Source: Pseudomonadota bacterium (GTDB taxonomy: Bacteria > Pseudomonadota > Alphaproteobacteria > Azospirillales > Azospirillaceae). From it: 64,000 nucleotides of DNA. The stretch lies in the NCBI GenBank assembly GCA_023423695.1, contig JAFAFA010000012.1, positions 1-64,000 of the forward strand, in the 5' to 3' direction. Of the stretch, positions 25,501 through 33,837 are shown piece after piece. The stretch's first letter is position 1. Every line of letters starts with the position of its first letter. The notes under the pieces are model-generated. The model was not told the origin of the DNA, made no database searches, and saw only the letters and a list, made by a program, of their open reading frames with translations. The position numbers and the translations under genes were made by a program.

Positions 25501-25919
25501 TCGCCCCACACCGTGACATGGGCGGTGTTGTTGGGATCGACCGCGCCCGGACGGTGCAGGTCGCCGTCGGGGCCGCGCTTGTACCAGTCGGGATGGCGGT
25601 CGACCAGCAGCGCATCGCGCGAGGTATGGTTGATGACGAAATCCATCATCACCGACTGGCCATGCGCCCCGGCCTCGGCCGTAAAGCGGCGCAGCAACTC
25701 ATCGTCGCTCTCGTGCGATCCACCGCGGAGCGCATCGTGCAGCCGGTAGGGGTCCTTGACGGCATAGAGGCTGCCGGAGAATCCCGGCTGGTGGATCGGG
25801 TTCAGGAAGATCCAGTCGAATCCCATCCCCTGGATCCGCGGCAGGTGCCCGGCCCAGTCGCGGACGGGACCCGCCAGGGTCGGAAACAGGTTGTAGATGC
25901 GCGGTCCGACGATGCTCAT
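22599..25919 (-). CDS. glgE: GH13 amylase-like domain fused to GlgE maltosyltransferase
   Basis: A 1106-residue protein. Residues about 1-420 form a complete GH13 glycosidase domain: DFVINHTS, nucleophile D177 (FRCDAAY), acid/base E206 (FFAETLG) and FPESHDTD. Residues about 430-1106 are GlgE, which transfers maltosyl units from maltose 1-phosphate to alpha-1,4-glucan: N-terminal domain with WADIYTDGTFVLAASVIYK, then LYFPPIHPIGRAFRKGRNN, nucleophile D835 (FRVDNPHTKP) and acid/base E864 (FLAEAFTRP). Nucleophile and acid are 29 residues apart in both domains. Ordinary GlgE is about 650-700 residues, so the N-terminal glycosidase is an addition. No treS, glgB or pep2 is nearby. Start ATG is 25919, divergent from ppk2. 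Confidence 0.92.
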   Translation of the reverse strand: MSIVGPRIYNLFPTLAGPVRDWAGHLPRIQGMGFDWIFLNPIHQPGFSGSLYAVKDPYRLHDALRGGSHESDDELLRRFTAEAGAHGQSVMMDFVINHTSRDALLVDRHPDWYKRGPDGDLHRPGAVDPNNTAHVTVWGDLASLDYDRAESRAGLIGYWSDYLRHYIGLGVKGFRCDAAYQVPAEVWKSLIDAAQAVNPEVKFFAETLGCTVEQVRELCGAGFDFLFNSAKWWDFKADWLLDQYEEFRWIAPSIAFPESHDTDRLAAEVGSQDAVRLAAQLKMHYLFAASFSTGVLMPVGYEYGFTRKLDVVRTSPADWEQPKLDLTGFIGAVNAMKAATPALNVEGPQRRVTSPHSPVLGLIRQVDGAALDQPDGCAILVLNPDENRPHTLDVGPILAATGGTYEAFEDVTPEAEPLPVEPGAPMLLRPMELRVFRARAARSHPVELHDVEEREWMDSIAAGRMTIESVYPELDGGRFAIKRAVGDVMEVWADIYTDGTFVLAASVIYKADGDDEWSEAPMRFHENDRWVGRVPLTRNARYTYSIEAWRDVWESWRADFKKKVDAGMVVDLELVEGRRFVEQALDLNHGDGRAALEAVIERMQALAGREAIDYALSDEPRRVMALYGERQYKSRYVRELEVYVDRTAGAYSAWFEIFPRSASPDPSRPGTFDDVVNLLPMVRDMGFDVLYFPPIHPIGRAFRKGRNNTLNPGPDDPGVPYAIGAEEGGHDAIDPMIGDFDSFRRLVREAKRHGIEIALDFAVQCSPDHPWVKEHPHWFYWRPDGTIRYAENPPKKYQDIVNVSFYRQSYPDLWYALRDVVLLWCKEGVRIFRVDNPHTKPFPFWEWMIREVQDRYPDALFLAEAFTRPKLMKRLAKVGFTQSYSYFTWRNTKQELTEYLTELTQSESKEYMRPNFFANTPDILPKILTQGGRPAHMMRAVLAATLAGVYGLYGPYLLCEAEAYPGKEEYNHSEKYEVRHWDWNQPGNIRDYVTAINRIRRENPALQQFTNLRFYNAHDDNILLYGKMTAAKDNVILIAVNLDPHNGHGGTIEVPLWELGLPDGAHVQVEDLFSGHRFTWIGKFQHVWLDPHRNPAAIWRIVPPGV

Positions 25920-26130
25920 GGAACCCCCTTCCTTGGCCCTGCTTCTCCGTTGACAGCCCGCCGGTCCCGTTGTGGGATCGACCGACGGGATGACCTCACC
26001 CTCCCCGGGGGAGGCGACCGGACCGGCGCCACGGCCGGCACCTGCCCCCGCCGGTCAACCCGGCGGGGCGGTGAAGGTTCCGCCCGCCGCGCGCGACATA
26101 CCCACCAACTACCAGAACAGGATGCCCCGC

Positions 26131-26973
26131 ATGGCCGAGAAGCCCGGCAAGGTCGCGAAGATCCGCCTCGCTAAACTGGACCAGAACACGACGCGGTACG
26201 ACAGCGCGGAGGAATACGACCGCCGACTCGGCAAGCTGCAGAAGGAGCTGCTGCACATCCAGCAGACCTACTGGCATGAAAAGCGCCGGGCCATCGTGGT
26301 GTTCGAAGGCTGGGATGCCGCCGGCAAGGGCGGGGCAATTCGCCGCATGACCGAACCGCTCGACCCCCGCGGCTTCCATGTCTGGCCGATCTCCGCCCCC
26401 ACGGCGGAGGAGCAGAGCAAGCACTATCTCTACCGCTTCTGGACCAAGCTGCCGGGTGCCGGCACCTTCGCCATCTTCGACCGCTCCTGGTATGGCCGCG
26501 TCCTGGTGGAGAGGGTGGAGAAATTCGCCACCAAGGACCAGTGGAAGCGCGCCTATGACGAGATCAACGAGTTCGAACGGCTGCTGACCGACGACGGCGC
26601 ACGCATCGTCAAGCTGTTCCTGCACATCACCCCGGAAGAACAGCTGGAGCGCTTCCGCGAGCGGATGAAGAACCCCTACAAGCGCTGGAAGCTGACGGAG
26701 GAGGATCTGCGCAACCGCTCCAAATGGGACGACTACGTCAAGGCGGCGGAGGCGATGTTCGACCGCACCTCCACCCCCCACGCGCCGTGGCATGCGGTGG
26801 AGGCGAACTCCAAATGGCATGCCCGCATCAAGGTGCTGGAGACGGTCACCGCCGCCCTGAAGGAGGGCGTCAACATCGCTCCGCCCCCGGTCGACAGCAA
26901 CGTCGCCAGGATGGCCGCGGAAGTCCTGGGAATCCACCCCGACCTCGCGGGGGTGGGCGGGCAGAACGGGTAA
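26131..26973 (+). CDS. ppk2: Polyphosphate kinase 2 family protein
   Basis: A 280-residue PPK2 nucleotide kinase that uses polyphosphate to phosphorylate nucleoside mono- or diphosphates. Walker A is GWDAAGKGG, the PPK2 motif FHVWPISAPTAEE follows, and the Walker B and lid region is FAIFDRSWYGRVLVERVEKF, with RERMKNPYKRWKLTEEDLRNR. One full domain of this size indicates the single-domain short form, class I or III. The start at 26131 has AGG 10 bases upstream; in-frame GTG 25972, ATG 25990 or ATG 26122 would add a Pro/Ala-rich tail. It is divergent from the glgE fusion gene, so polyphosphate and glucan storage may be under joint control. Confidence 0.9.
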   Translation: MAEKPGKVAKIRLAKLDQNTTRYDSAEEYDRRLGKLQKELLHIQQTYWHEKRRAIVVFEGWDAAGKGGAIRRMTEPLDPRGFHVWPISAPTAEEQSKHYLYRFWTKLPGAGTFAIFDRSWYGRVLVERVEKFATKDQWKRAYDEINEFERLLTDDGARIVKLFLHITPEEQLERFRERMKNPYKRWKLTEEDLRNRSKWDDYVKAAEAMFDRTSTPHAPWHAVEANSKWHARIKVLETVTAALKEGVNIAPPPVDSNVARMAAEVLGIHPDLAGVGGQNG

Positions 26974-27007
26974 CGATCCCAACCGGGACGGGGAGCGGAC
27001 GCTGGCG

Positions 27008-27742
27008 CTAAGGGTTGGATAGCGCCAGTTCCACCGCGGCCTCGGCGTGGATGGCAGTGGTGTCGTAGAGCGGCACCGGACTGTCTTCCGGGCGGACCAG
27101 CAGCATGATCTCCGTGCAGCCGAGGATCACCGCCTCCGCCCCACGCTCGACGAGCCGTGCGATCACGCCGCGGTAGGCCTCCCGCGACGCCTCCTCGATG
27201 CGGCCCTGGACCAGCTCGTCGTAGATCACCCGGTGCACGGTGGCGCGGTCCGCATCGTCGGGGACCAGAACCTCAAGCCCATGCTTCTGCACGAGGCGGC
27301 CCTTGTAGAAGTCCTGTTCCATGGTGAAGGCGGTGCCCAGCAGGCCGACGCGCCGCAGGCCGGCGGCACGGATGCGCTCCGCGGTGGGGTCCGCGATGTG
27401 CAGCAACGGCAGGCCGATGGCCGCCTGCACCTGATCGGCCATGCGGTGCATGGTGTTGGTGCAGATGACGACGAAGTCGGCCCCTCCCCGCTCCAGGCGC
27501 CGGGCGGCATCGATCATCAGGGCCGTCGCGTCGTCCCAGCGGCCGGCATGCTGGAGCGCCTCGATCTCGGCGAAGTCGAAGGACCACATCAGGCAACGGG
27601 CTGAGCTTAGCCCGCCCAAGCGGTCGCGTACCCGCTCGTTGACGATCCGATAATATTCGGCCGAGCTTTCCCAGCTCATGCCTCCGATGAGGCCGATGAC
27701 TTTCTGCGACACGCTGTTCCGCTCCGCAACCGACGACGTCAC
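27008..27742 (-). CDS. Aspartate/glutamate racemase family protein
   Basis: A 244-residue cofactor-independent racemase of the Asp/Glu racemase superfamily (YgeA group). The two catalytic cysteines are present: C94 in VVICTNTMH and C209 in LGCTEI. The N-terminal IGLIGGMSWESSAEYYRIVNE is the YgeA-type signature. YgeA-like enzymes racemise several amino acids rather broadly, so the substrate is open. The start is GTG at 27742 with AGG 4 bases upstream; GTG at 27712 is an alternative. It is convergent with ppk2, 34 bases away. Confidence 0.88.
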   Translation of the reverse strand: MTSSVAERNSVSQKVIGLIGGMSWESSAEYYRIVNERVRDRLGGLSSARCLMWSFDFAEIEALQHAGRWDDATALMIDAARRLERGGADFVVICTNTMHRMADQVQAAIGLPLLHIADPTAERIRAAGLRRVGLLGTAFTMEQDFYKGRLVQKHGLEVLVPDDADRATVHRVIYDELVQGRIEEASREAYRGVIARLVERGAEAVILGCTEIMLLVRPEDSPVPLYDTTAIHAEAAVELALSNP

Positions 27743-27815
27743 CGGACCTTGCCTGCGACGGGGGCGGCTTGCAACAGGCCGAAGGACAGCCTTTCGGTCT
27801 GCAGCCGTCCGACCG

Positions 27816-28016
27816 TCAATAGGCGCCCAGTGAACGGGCGATGGCGGTGAATTCCTCCGCCACCCAGCCTTCGCGCTCGATCAGGTATCCCATCAGCTGC
27901 TTCAGCGCCGCCTCGCAAGCCTCCGCACGCTCGGCATCGGACAGACCGGCGCTGGTAAGACGGGCGACGACGTCGTCCACGACCTCTTGGGCCTTGCTGG
28001 AGTCTGCTTGACTCAT
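27816..28016 (-). CDS. Small acidic hypothetical protein
   Basis: A 66-residue, probably all-helical protein (SSKAQEVVDDVVARLTSAGLSDAERAEACEAALKQLMGYLIEREGWVAEEF). The charge pattern and codon use look real and similar short proteins are familiar from Azospirillum-type genomes, but I assign no function. An ATG at 28079 gives 21 extra residues; neither start has a clear ribosome site. Confidence 0.55.
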   Translation of the reverse strand: MSQADSSKAQEVVDDVVARLTSAGLSDAERAEACEAALKQLMGYLIEREGWVAEEFTAIARSLGAY

Positions 28017-28079
28017 GACGGGAAACAACCTGAGGGTGGTGTCGGCGATTTGCTGCGGGACCATGGGAGCCGCCTTCAT

Positions 28080-28327
28080 GCTGGACGCGTTGCCTACCCG
28101 GATAATGGGCTCACGGTCACTGCGCGGGAAGGCACGATTTAGCCCTTAAATGAAATAAATTTATGCAACATTTGACGCAATTCGTTTCAATCCGCTCCAC
28201 AGGTGCCGGACGGCCGCGGTGCTCACCACGCGGCGGCGGCTCGACACAGCTCGACAGAATATGTCACCACATATCAGTAGCAATGATTACTGCTTGTACC
28301 TAAAATTGCGCCAATTCAGCAGCGCCC
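28080..28327. other. AT-rich intergenic region between divergent genes
   Basis: The stretch 28130-28200 is AT-rich for this genome (for example TTAAATGAAATAAATTTATGC) and probably holds the promoters of the small acidic protein (minus) and the 516-residue unknown (plus). A second AT-richer patch lies at 28255-28320. No gene is seen. Confidence 0.5.
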
Positions 28328-28336
28328 GTGAACGCC

Positions 28337-29887
28337 ATGGCCGGCCGCCCAAACCGCAGCGCCCCCCTTCAGACCGTCCCGCTTCACGCTGCCGAACCCG
28401 ATCCGGCGACCGTCAGCCTCGACAAGGTCAAAGCCATCCTGGCGCCGCTCGACCGCGCGCAAAAGTCCAAGCTGTTCGAACTGGTGCAGGCCGGGCATCT
28501 GGAAGACGACCAGATGACGGTGGAGATCGGCCGCCTGATCGTCGCCATGCTTAACGGCCCGCGCACCGAACATGCCCGCCGCATCTGGACCGGCTGGTTC
28601 GACCCGGTGATGCTGCGCACCGATGCGCTGATGCTGGCGGAAACGCGGCCGCCCGGCTGCATGCATGTGGTGGATGCAAGCGCCTGGTGGTTCGCCCTGC
28701 TGCCGCACCTGCGCGAACTGGCCGGCCGGGTTCAGTCCGACATCGCCGCGCGGGCCAGCGAGCATCCGCTCGACGCCGTCCTCGCCTCCCCCGCCGCGGC
28801 CGAATGGGCGGAGGAGCTTCGCGTCCGTTCCCTTGCCATCCTGCGCCAGCGCGGCGGGGCCGGCACGCTGCTGGCGACCGCCAATGCCGAGCGGATCACC
28901 CTGCTGCGCAAGCGCGGCCTGACCAGCGTGGCGCCCCTGTCGATGGGCGATCTCGCCATGCTGGACGCGATGCTGGAGCACGCGCCGCTTTGGCGCGGAG
29001 CGGTGCGCCCGCGCGACACCATTGGCATACTTCACGCCGTGTCGGAGATGGCGCAGCATGCAGGGACGCCGGACGGCGCCCTGTTCTACGCCCTGTCCCT
29101 GGTGAACGGGTCGCGCGATCCCGATCAGGCGCTGGCGCTCTACGGCCTGTTCCCGAACTCGCCCCTGGTGGAGGCGGCGGTGGGCCATGTCCAGTTCGCG
29201 TGGCAATGCCTGCGCCAGAAGCTGGAGGATCTCCATCTCGGCCGCCCTGCCCCGCCGCAGTTGACCGCAGGCGAGTCGGTGGACCGCCTGCAGGAACGCG
29301 CCTTCCGCTGGTACGACGCGCTGCAGAGTTTCGGGGTGGAGCGCGGCGGCAGGAACTGGGCCGCGGTGTCCGCCGCCGTCGGCCGTGTCACCGGGCTGGT
29401 GGAGGGAGAGGTGGTGCCGGTGCTGAGCCATCGGCTGCTGACCCTGAATGCCAGCACATCGGCACGTCCGCTGATCGAGCCGGTACGCTTCATCAACGGC
29501 TTCAATCACCGGCTGCGCCGCCGCGGCATCGCCGCCTCGACCAACCCCTGGCTGACCGCCATCGGCGAACATCTGGCCGGCCTGTTCCGCCAGATCGGCA
29601 GTTATGGCCGCGACGACGCGCTGTACGCCATGGCCGAGCTGTGCGAGCTGGCGGAAGAGACCGGCTACCCCATCGAGATCACCGCCATCGACAAGACCCT
29701 GCTGGCCATCGTCGAGCGGGCGTTGCGCGACGGACGCGAACTCAATGCCGGGGAAAGCCGGCTGATCGAGCGCGTGGTGACCGTCGCGACGGAGGAGCGG
29801 CGCAAATGCCGCTGGTGGGTGTCGGGCGAACTGGTCAGCCTGCTGGACGCCGCCCAACAGCGCGGGATCGGCCCCGCCGCCTCATAA
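28337..29887 (+). CDS. Large conserved-looking hypothetical protein
   Basis: A 516-residue soluble protein with clean coding character and no family I recognise. It is mainly helical with no membrane segment. Marked stretches are VSLDKVKAILAPLDRAQKSKLFELVQAGHLEDDQM near the N-terminus, a run of Trp-containing sequence (RIWTGWFDPVM, ASAWWFALLPHLREL), and a C-terminal half rich in amphipathic helices (AIGEHLAGLFRQIGSYGRDDALYAMAELCELAEET), with a late KCRWWVSGELVSLLD. No nucleotide-binding, metal or catalytic motif stands out. ATG 28337 was chosen over GTG 28328; neither has a strong ribosome site. It is monocistronic, 269 bases before the molybdoenzyme gene. Confidence 0.75.
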   Translation: MAGRPNRSAPLQTVPLHAAEPDPATVSLDKVKAILAPLDRAQKSKLFELVQAGHLEDDQMTVEIGRLIVAMLNGPRTEHARRIWTGWFDPVMLRTDALMLAETRPPGCMHVVDASAWWFALLPHLRELAGRVQSDIAARASEHPLDAVLASPAAAEWAEELRVRSLAILRQRGGAGTLLATANAERITLLRKRGLTSVAPLSMGDLAMLDAMLEHAPLWRGAVRPRDTIGILHAVSEMAQHAGTPDGALFYALSLVNGSRDPDQALALYGLFPNSPLVEAAVGHVQFAWQCLRQKLEDLHLGRPAPPQLTAGESVDRLQERAFRWYDALQSFGVERGGRNWAAVSAAVGRVTGLVEGEVVPVLSHRLLTLNASTSARPLIEPVRFINGFNHRLRRRGIAASTNPWLTAIGEHLAGLFRQIGSYGRDDALYAMAELCELAEETGYPIEITAIDKTLLAIVERALRDGRELNAGESRLIERVVTVATEERRKCRWWVSGELVSLLDAAQQRGIGPAAS

Positions 29888-30156
29888 ACGCGGTGCCACC
29901 GCCTGCGATGGTGCCGAATTCGGATGGTGGTCCGCCCATCCCCCAAATCATCCCGATCGCGGGCCGCTCCCACTCGGCGCAATACTTCCGATATAGCGAA
30001 AACGTGGTCTTGACGAACACTGCCCCAACCGCGCGGCAGTGCGGCGGAACCTGTCGCCGTCCGGCCGGTTGGACCTGATCCGGGGGCCGCGGTCGCGCCG
30101 CCCCCAAAGATCATGCCCGGCCTGACCTTCAGGCCAATCGCTGAAAGACCCGCGCC

Positions 30157-32466
30157 ATGAGCATCGACGGACTGTCGGACGACGAGAACACCCCGCATTA
30201 CGACAAGCCCGCCGGCGGCTGGGGTTCGGTCGGCTCGATGGCCCGGATCATGGGGGAGGAGCGGCCGACCCCCGCCGTGCTCGACACGCTGCGTCGGCAG
30301 AACAAGCCCGGCGGGTTCATGTGCGTATCCTGCGCCTGGGGCAAGCCGGCCAAACCGCACACCTTCGAATTCTGCGAGAACGGCGCCAAGGCGACGATCT
30401 GGGAGCTGACCAGCCGGCGCTGCACGCCGGAATTTTTCGCCGAACATACGGTCGGCGAACTGAAGGGATGGAAGGACTACGACCTGGAGCAGCAGGGGCG
30501 GCTGACCCACCCCATGCGCTATGACCGCGCCACCGACCGCTATGTGCCCTGCAGTTGGAGCGAGGCTTTCGCCGCCATCGGCGCGGAACTGCGCGCCATC
30601 GATCCGGAGCAGGCGGTCTTCTACGCCTCCGGCCGGGCCAGCCTGGAGACCTCCTACCTCTACGCTCTGTTCGCGCGGCTGTACGGGCACAACAACCTGC
30701 CCGACAGCTCCAACATGTGCCACGAGACGACCTCGGTCGGCCTGAAGAAGGTGATCGGATCGCCGGTCGGCACCTGCGTGTTGGACGATTTCGACAGTTG
30801 CAACGCCATCTTCTTCTTCGGCCAGAACACCGGCTCCAACAGCCCGCGACTGCTCCACCCGCTGCAGGAGGCGGTGAAGCGCGGCGCGAAGATCGTCACC
30901 TTCAACCCCGTGCGGGAAAAGGGCCTGGAGAGTTTCCGCAATCCGCAGAGCCCGCTGGAGATGCTGACCGGCAAGGACACGCAAATCTCGACGCTCTATT
31001 TCCAGGTCAAGGCCGGCGGCGACATCGCCGCGATCACCGGCCTGATCAAGCATGTGCTGGCCGCCGAGGATGCGCGCTGGTCCAGCCAGAAGCGGCATAT
31101 CATCGACCCGGACTTCATCGGGCAGCACACCGTCGGTTTCGAAGAGATGAAGGCGCGGGTGGAGGCCGTCGGCTGGGACGAGATCGAACGGGAATCCGGC
31201 CTGACCCGCGACGACCTGAAACAGGCCGCCGACATCTACATCGAGGCCGACCGCTCCATCGCCATGTACGGCATGGGCCTGACCCAGCATGTGCGGGGCT
31301 CTGAAACGCTGGCCGCGCTGGTGAACCTGTGGCTGCTGAAGGGCAACATCGGTCGCGACGGCACCGGCGTCTCGCCGGTCCGCGGCCATTCCAACGTCCA
31401 GGGCCAGCGCACCGTCGGCATCTCCGAAAAGCCGGAGTTGGTGCCGCTCGACCGGCTGGCCCAGCAGTTCGGTTTCGAGCCGCCGCGCAAGGAGGGTCTG
31501 AACACCGTCAAGGCTTGCGAGAAGATCCTGTCGGGCGAGGTGAAGGCCTTCATCGGGCTGGGCGGCAACTTCGTCCGCGCCATTCCGGAGCGCGACCGGA
31601 TGGAGGCGGCATGGCCCCGCATGCGCCTGACGGTGCAGATCGCGACCAAGCTGAACCGCAGCCACCTGATCAACGGCGAGGTCGCCTTCCTGCTGCCCTG
31701 CCTCGGCCGTTCGGAAGAGGATTTGCAGGAAAGCGGCGCCCAGGCGGTGACGATGGAGGACAGCCTGAGTTGCATCCACGGCTCGCTCGGCAACAACACG
31801 CCGGCCAGCCGCGATCTGAAATCGGAGGTCGCCATCGTCGCCGGCATGGCCAAGGCGACCCTGCCGCCGAACCCGAAGGTCGAATGGGACGAATGGGTCG
31901 CCGATTATCGCCGCATCCGCGCCCTGATCGAAGAGACCTATCCCGACCAGTTCCACCGCTTCAACGAACGGGTCTTCACGCCGGGCGGATTCTACCGCGG
32001 CAATCCCGCCCGCGACCGGATCTGGAAGACCCCGTCGGGCAAGGCCCATTTCACCCCGCCGGGGCACCTGCGCGCGATCGGGTTCGAAGACGCGCCGGGC
32101 CGCTTCCGGCTGATCACCATGCGGTCCAACGACCAGTTCAACACTACGATCTACGGCTATTCCGACCGGCTGCGCGGGATCGAGGGCACGCGCGACGTGC
32201 TGCTGATGAACCCGGCCGACATCACCGCCGCCGGGTTGTGGGAGGGGCAGGTGGTCGGGCTTGCCGGCGATGCCGGAGACGGCGTCGACCGCCGGGTGAG
32301 CGGGCTGACGGTCACGCCTTTCCTGCTGCCGCGCGGCTGCGTCGGCTCCTACTATCCGGAGATGAACCCGCTGATCCCGCTCTGGTACCATGACGAGGCC
32401 TCGGAGACCCCCGCCGCCAAGGGCGTTCCGGTGCGCATCGTCACCGACCCGCCGTCACGCCCCTGA
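30157..32466 (+). CDS. FdhF/YdeP-family molybdopterin oxidoreductase
   Basis: A 769-residue enzyme of the DMSO reductase superfamily, YdeP branch. It has only C56 and C59 (FMCVSCAWG) in the N-terminal cluster region instead of the four cysteines of formate dehydrogenases, as usual for YdeP. The molybdopterin parts are SNMCHETTSVGLKK (candidate Mo ligand Cys), FFFGQNTGSNSPRLLHPL, GMGLTQHVRGSETL, LLKGNIGRDGTGVSPVRGHSNVQG, and the C-terminal domain with TMRSNDQFNTTIYGYSDRLRG. There is no twin-arginine signal, so it is cytoplasmic. YdeP helps acid resistance in E. coli but its reaction is unknown. No fdhD or electron-transfer partner is adjacent. Confidence 0.9.
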   Translation: MSIDGLSDDENTPHYDKPAGGWGSVGSMARIMGEERPTPAVLDTLRRQNKPGGFMCVSCAWGKPAKPHTFEFCENGAKATIWELTSRRCTPEFFAEHTVGELKGWKDYDLEQQGRLTHPMRYDRATDRYVPCSWSEAFAAIGAELRAIDPEQAVFYASGRASLETSYLYALFARLYGHNNLPDSSNMCHETTSVGLKKVIGSPVGTCVLDDFDSCNAIFFFGQNTGSNSPRLLHPLQEAVKRGAKIVTFNPVREKGLESFRNPQSPLEMLTGKDTQISTLYFQVKAGGDIAAITGLIKHVLAAEDARWSSQKRHIIDPDFIGQHTVGFEEMKARVEAVGWDEIERESGLTRDDLKQAADIYIEADRSIAMYGMGLTQHVRGSETLAALVNLWLLKGNIGRDGTGVSPVRGHSNVQGQRTVGISEKPELVPLDRLAQQFGFEPPRKEGLNTVKACEKILSGEVKAFIGLGGNFVRAIPERDRMEAAWPRMRLTVQIATKLNRSHLINGEVAFLLPCLGRSEEDLQESGAQAVTMEDSLSCIHGSLGNNTPASRDLKSEVAIVAGMAKATLPPNPKVEWDEWVADYRRIRALIEETYPDQFHRFNERVFTPGGFYRGNPARDRIWKTPSGKAHFTPPGHLRAIGFEDAPGRFRLITMRSNDQFNTTIYGYSDRLRGIEGTRDVLLMNPADITAAGLWEGQVVGLAGDAGDGVDRRVSGLTVTPFLLPRGCVGSYYPEMNPLIPLWYHDEASETPAAKGVPVRIVTDPPSRP

Positions 32467-32482
32467 GCGAACAAGCGCTGGT

Positions 32483-33334
32483 TCAAACCATCGAATCCAG
32501 CTCCCGGCGCCGGGAGTCCGACAGGCCGAGGCGGGCGGCGAGGTAGGCCAGATACTGGCGGTCGACCTCGCTGCCGCCGCGCACCGCCAGTTCGGAAGCG
32601 AGATAGACCTGCTCCGCCGTGTCGGGGTCGCGCACCTCGCGGACGATGTCGTCCATCGGGCGCGGGGAGCGCAACTCCGCCTCGACGATCCGCCGGTCCT
32701 CCTGATCGGCCTGTGCGGCGTCCAGGCTGTCGAGGATGCGGCGCTGTTCGTCGGGCGATATCCGGCCATCCGCATTCGCCGCGGCGATCATGGCGCGGAT
32801 CAGCAGAAGCGCCTTGGCATCGCCCAGATCGGGTTCCGGCGCACCGCCGCGCAGCACGCCGGCCAGACGGTCGCCGAGACCGCCCGCGGCCCCGCCGCCC
32901 AGGACGCTGCCGCCCATGGCACCGCCCCCCATGGCACCGCCAAACATCCCGCCCAACCCCAACCGGTTCAGGATGCCGCCCAGCGGCCCGCCGGCTGCGG
33001 GAGGAGGCTGCGATCCGGCCGGCGCAGGCTTCTGGCTGTCCTGATAAGCGCGGTAGGCGAGATAAGCCAATGAGGCGAGCCCCGCCTTCTGCAGCAGCCC
33101 CGAACCATGGCCGCCCGTCAATCCGCCGGCCAGCCCGCCCATCCCTGCGGCCGGTCCATACGGAGTTCCATGCGGACCGCCATAGCCGTGGCCGTAGAGG
33201 TGCTTCATCTTTTTCTTCTTGCCCTTCTTGCCGAGGAGCAGAGGCATCGCAGCGGCAAAGGCCGGCCCCCGGCCCGTGCGGCCGGCAAGCCCGTTGGCCA
33301 GGATGACGCCGAGGACTTTGCTCAGGTTGCTCAT
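32483..33334 (-). CDS. DUF533 family protein with TerB-like C-terminal domain
   Basis: A 283-residue protein. The N-terminal half is Gly-rich with a Lys cluster (LLLGKKGKKKKMK) and short hydrophobic segments; the C-terminal half (about 165-283) is the helical DUF533/TerB-like domain: DAKALLLIRAMIAAANADGRISPDEQRRILDSL, then AEQVYLASELAVRGGSEVDRQYLAYLAARLGL. The acidic DGxIxxDE motif is the TerB-type metal-binding region. Such proteins (YebE in E. coli) are inner-membrane-associated and stress-linked, function unknown. It is convergent with the molybdoenzyme gene, 16 bases apart. Confidence 0.85.
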   Translation of the reverse strand: MSNLSKVLGVILANGLAGRTGRGPAFAAAMPLLLGKKGKKKKMKHLYGHGYGGPHGTPYGPAAGMGGLAGGLTGGHGSGLLQKAGLASLAYLAYRAYQDSQKPAPAGSQPPPAAGGPLGGILNRLGLGGMFGGAMGGGAMGGSVLGGGAAGGLGDRLAGVLRGGAPEPDLGDAKALLLIRAMIAAANADGRISPDEQRRILDSLDAAQADQEDRRIVEAELRSPRPMDDIVREVRDPDTAEQVYLASELAVRGGSEVDRQYLAYLAARLGLSDSRRRELDSMV

Positions 33335-33837
33335 CGTTCCCTTCCTCGTTGGGGTTCAAGGGCTGACGCAGGAAAGACCAAGCCCGGCCGAGGCCGGGAG
33401 CCCCTGGCCGGGAGCCGTAGACATGGGGTCGTTCCAGGCCATTGAAACCCGCCGCCTCGCAAGAATGACGAGTTGCTCCCTCCTGCAAAGGAAGAGCTGC
33501 GCGTCCACATCCTCGCGGAACTCGTCATGTAATTTGGCAATGACCTTAAGCGTTGGCGCTGCAGCGGAACCGCGGTGCCATCCACCTCGTTGTTTGGAAG
33601 ACGAACAATCCTCGCAGCGAGGAGGAGACCGCTTTGGCAATCGCTCGACTGAGCTTGGCAGCACGATCCACCGCGTCGGTGATCGCGTCGATGTAGCGGC
33701 GGCGGCGTCCCTCTGCGAGATTGGGCCGGCGCAGGGCTGCCCACCCCGCCTGGCGCCGGGAAGATGCGCAGGGCCAGCCAGTGGTCATGTCCGGTAGCCC
33801 AGGCGGTGCTCTGCTCGACCACCGGGGTGCGACATGG
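33335..33837. other. 503-base region without an intact gene, possible gene remnants
   Basis: No frame is open over the whole stretch with family similarity. Minus-strand fragments such as RRRYIDAITDAVDRAAKLSRAIAKAVSSSLRGLF (frame of 33546-33788) and AKLHDEFREDVDAQLFLCRREQLVILARRR (frame of 33356-33664) look coding but are in different frames, which suggests a decayed gene. Base composition is less GC-biased than in the genes to the left. It borders the block 33838-44136. Confidence 0.35.

Noticed and set aside
29665..32391. A 908-codon minus-strand frame opposite the molybdoenzyme
   Set aside because: The plus strand encodes a complete YdeP-type enzyme; the antisense frame has no recognisable domain.
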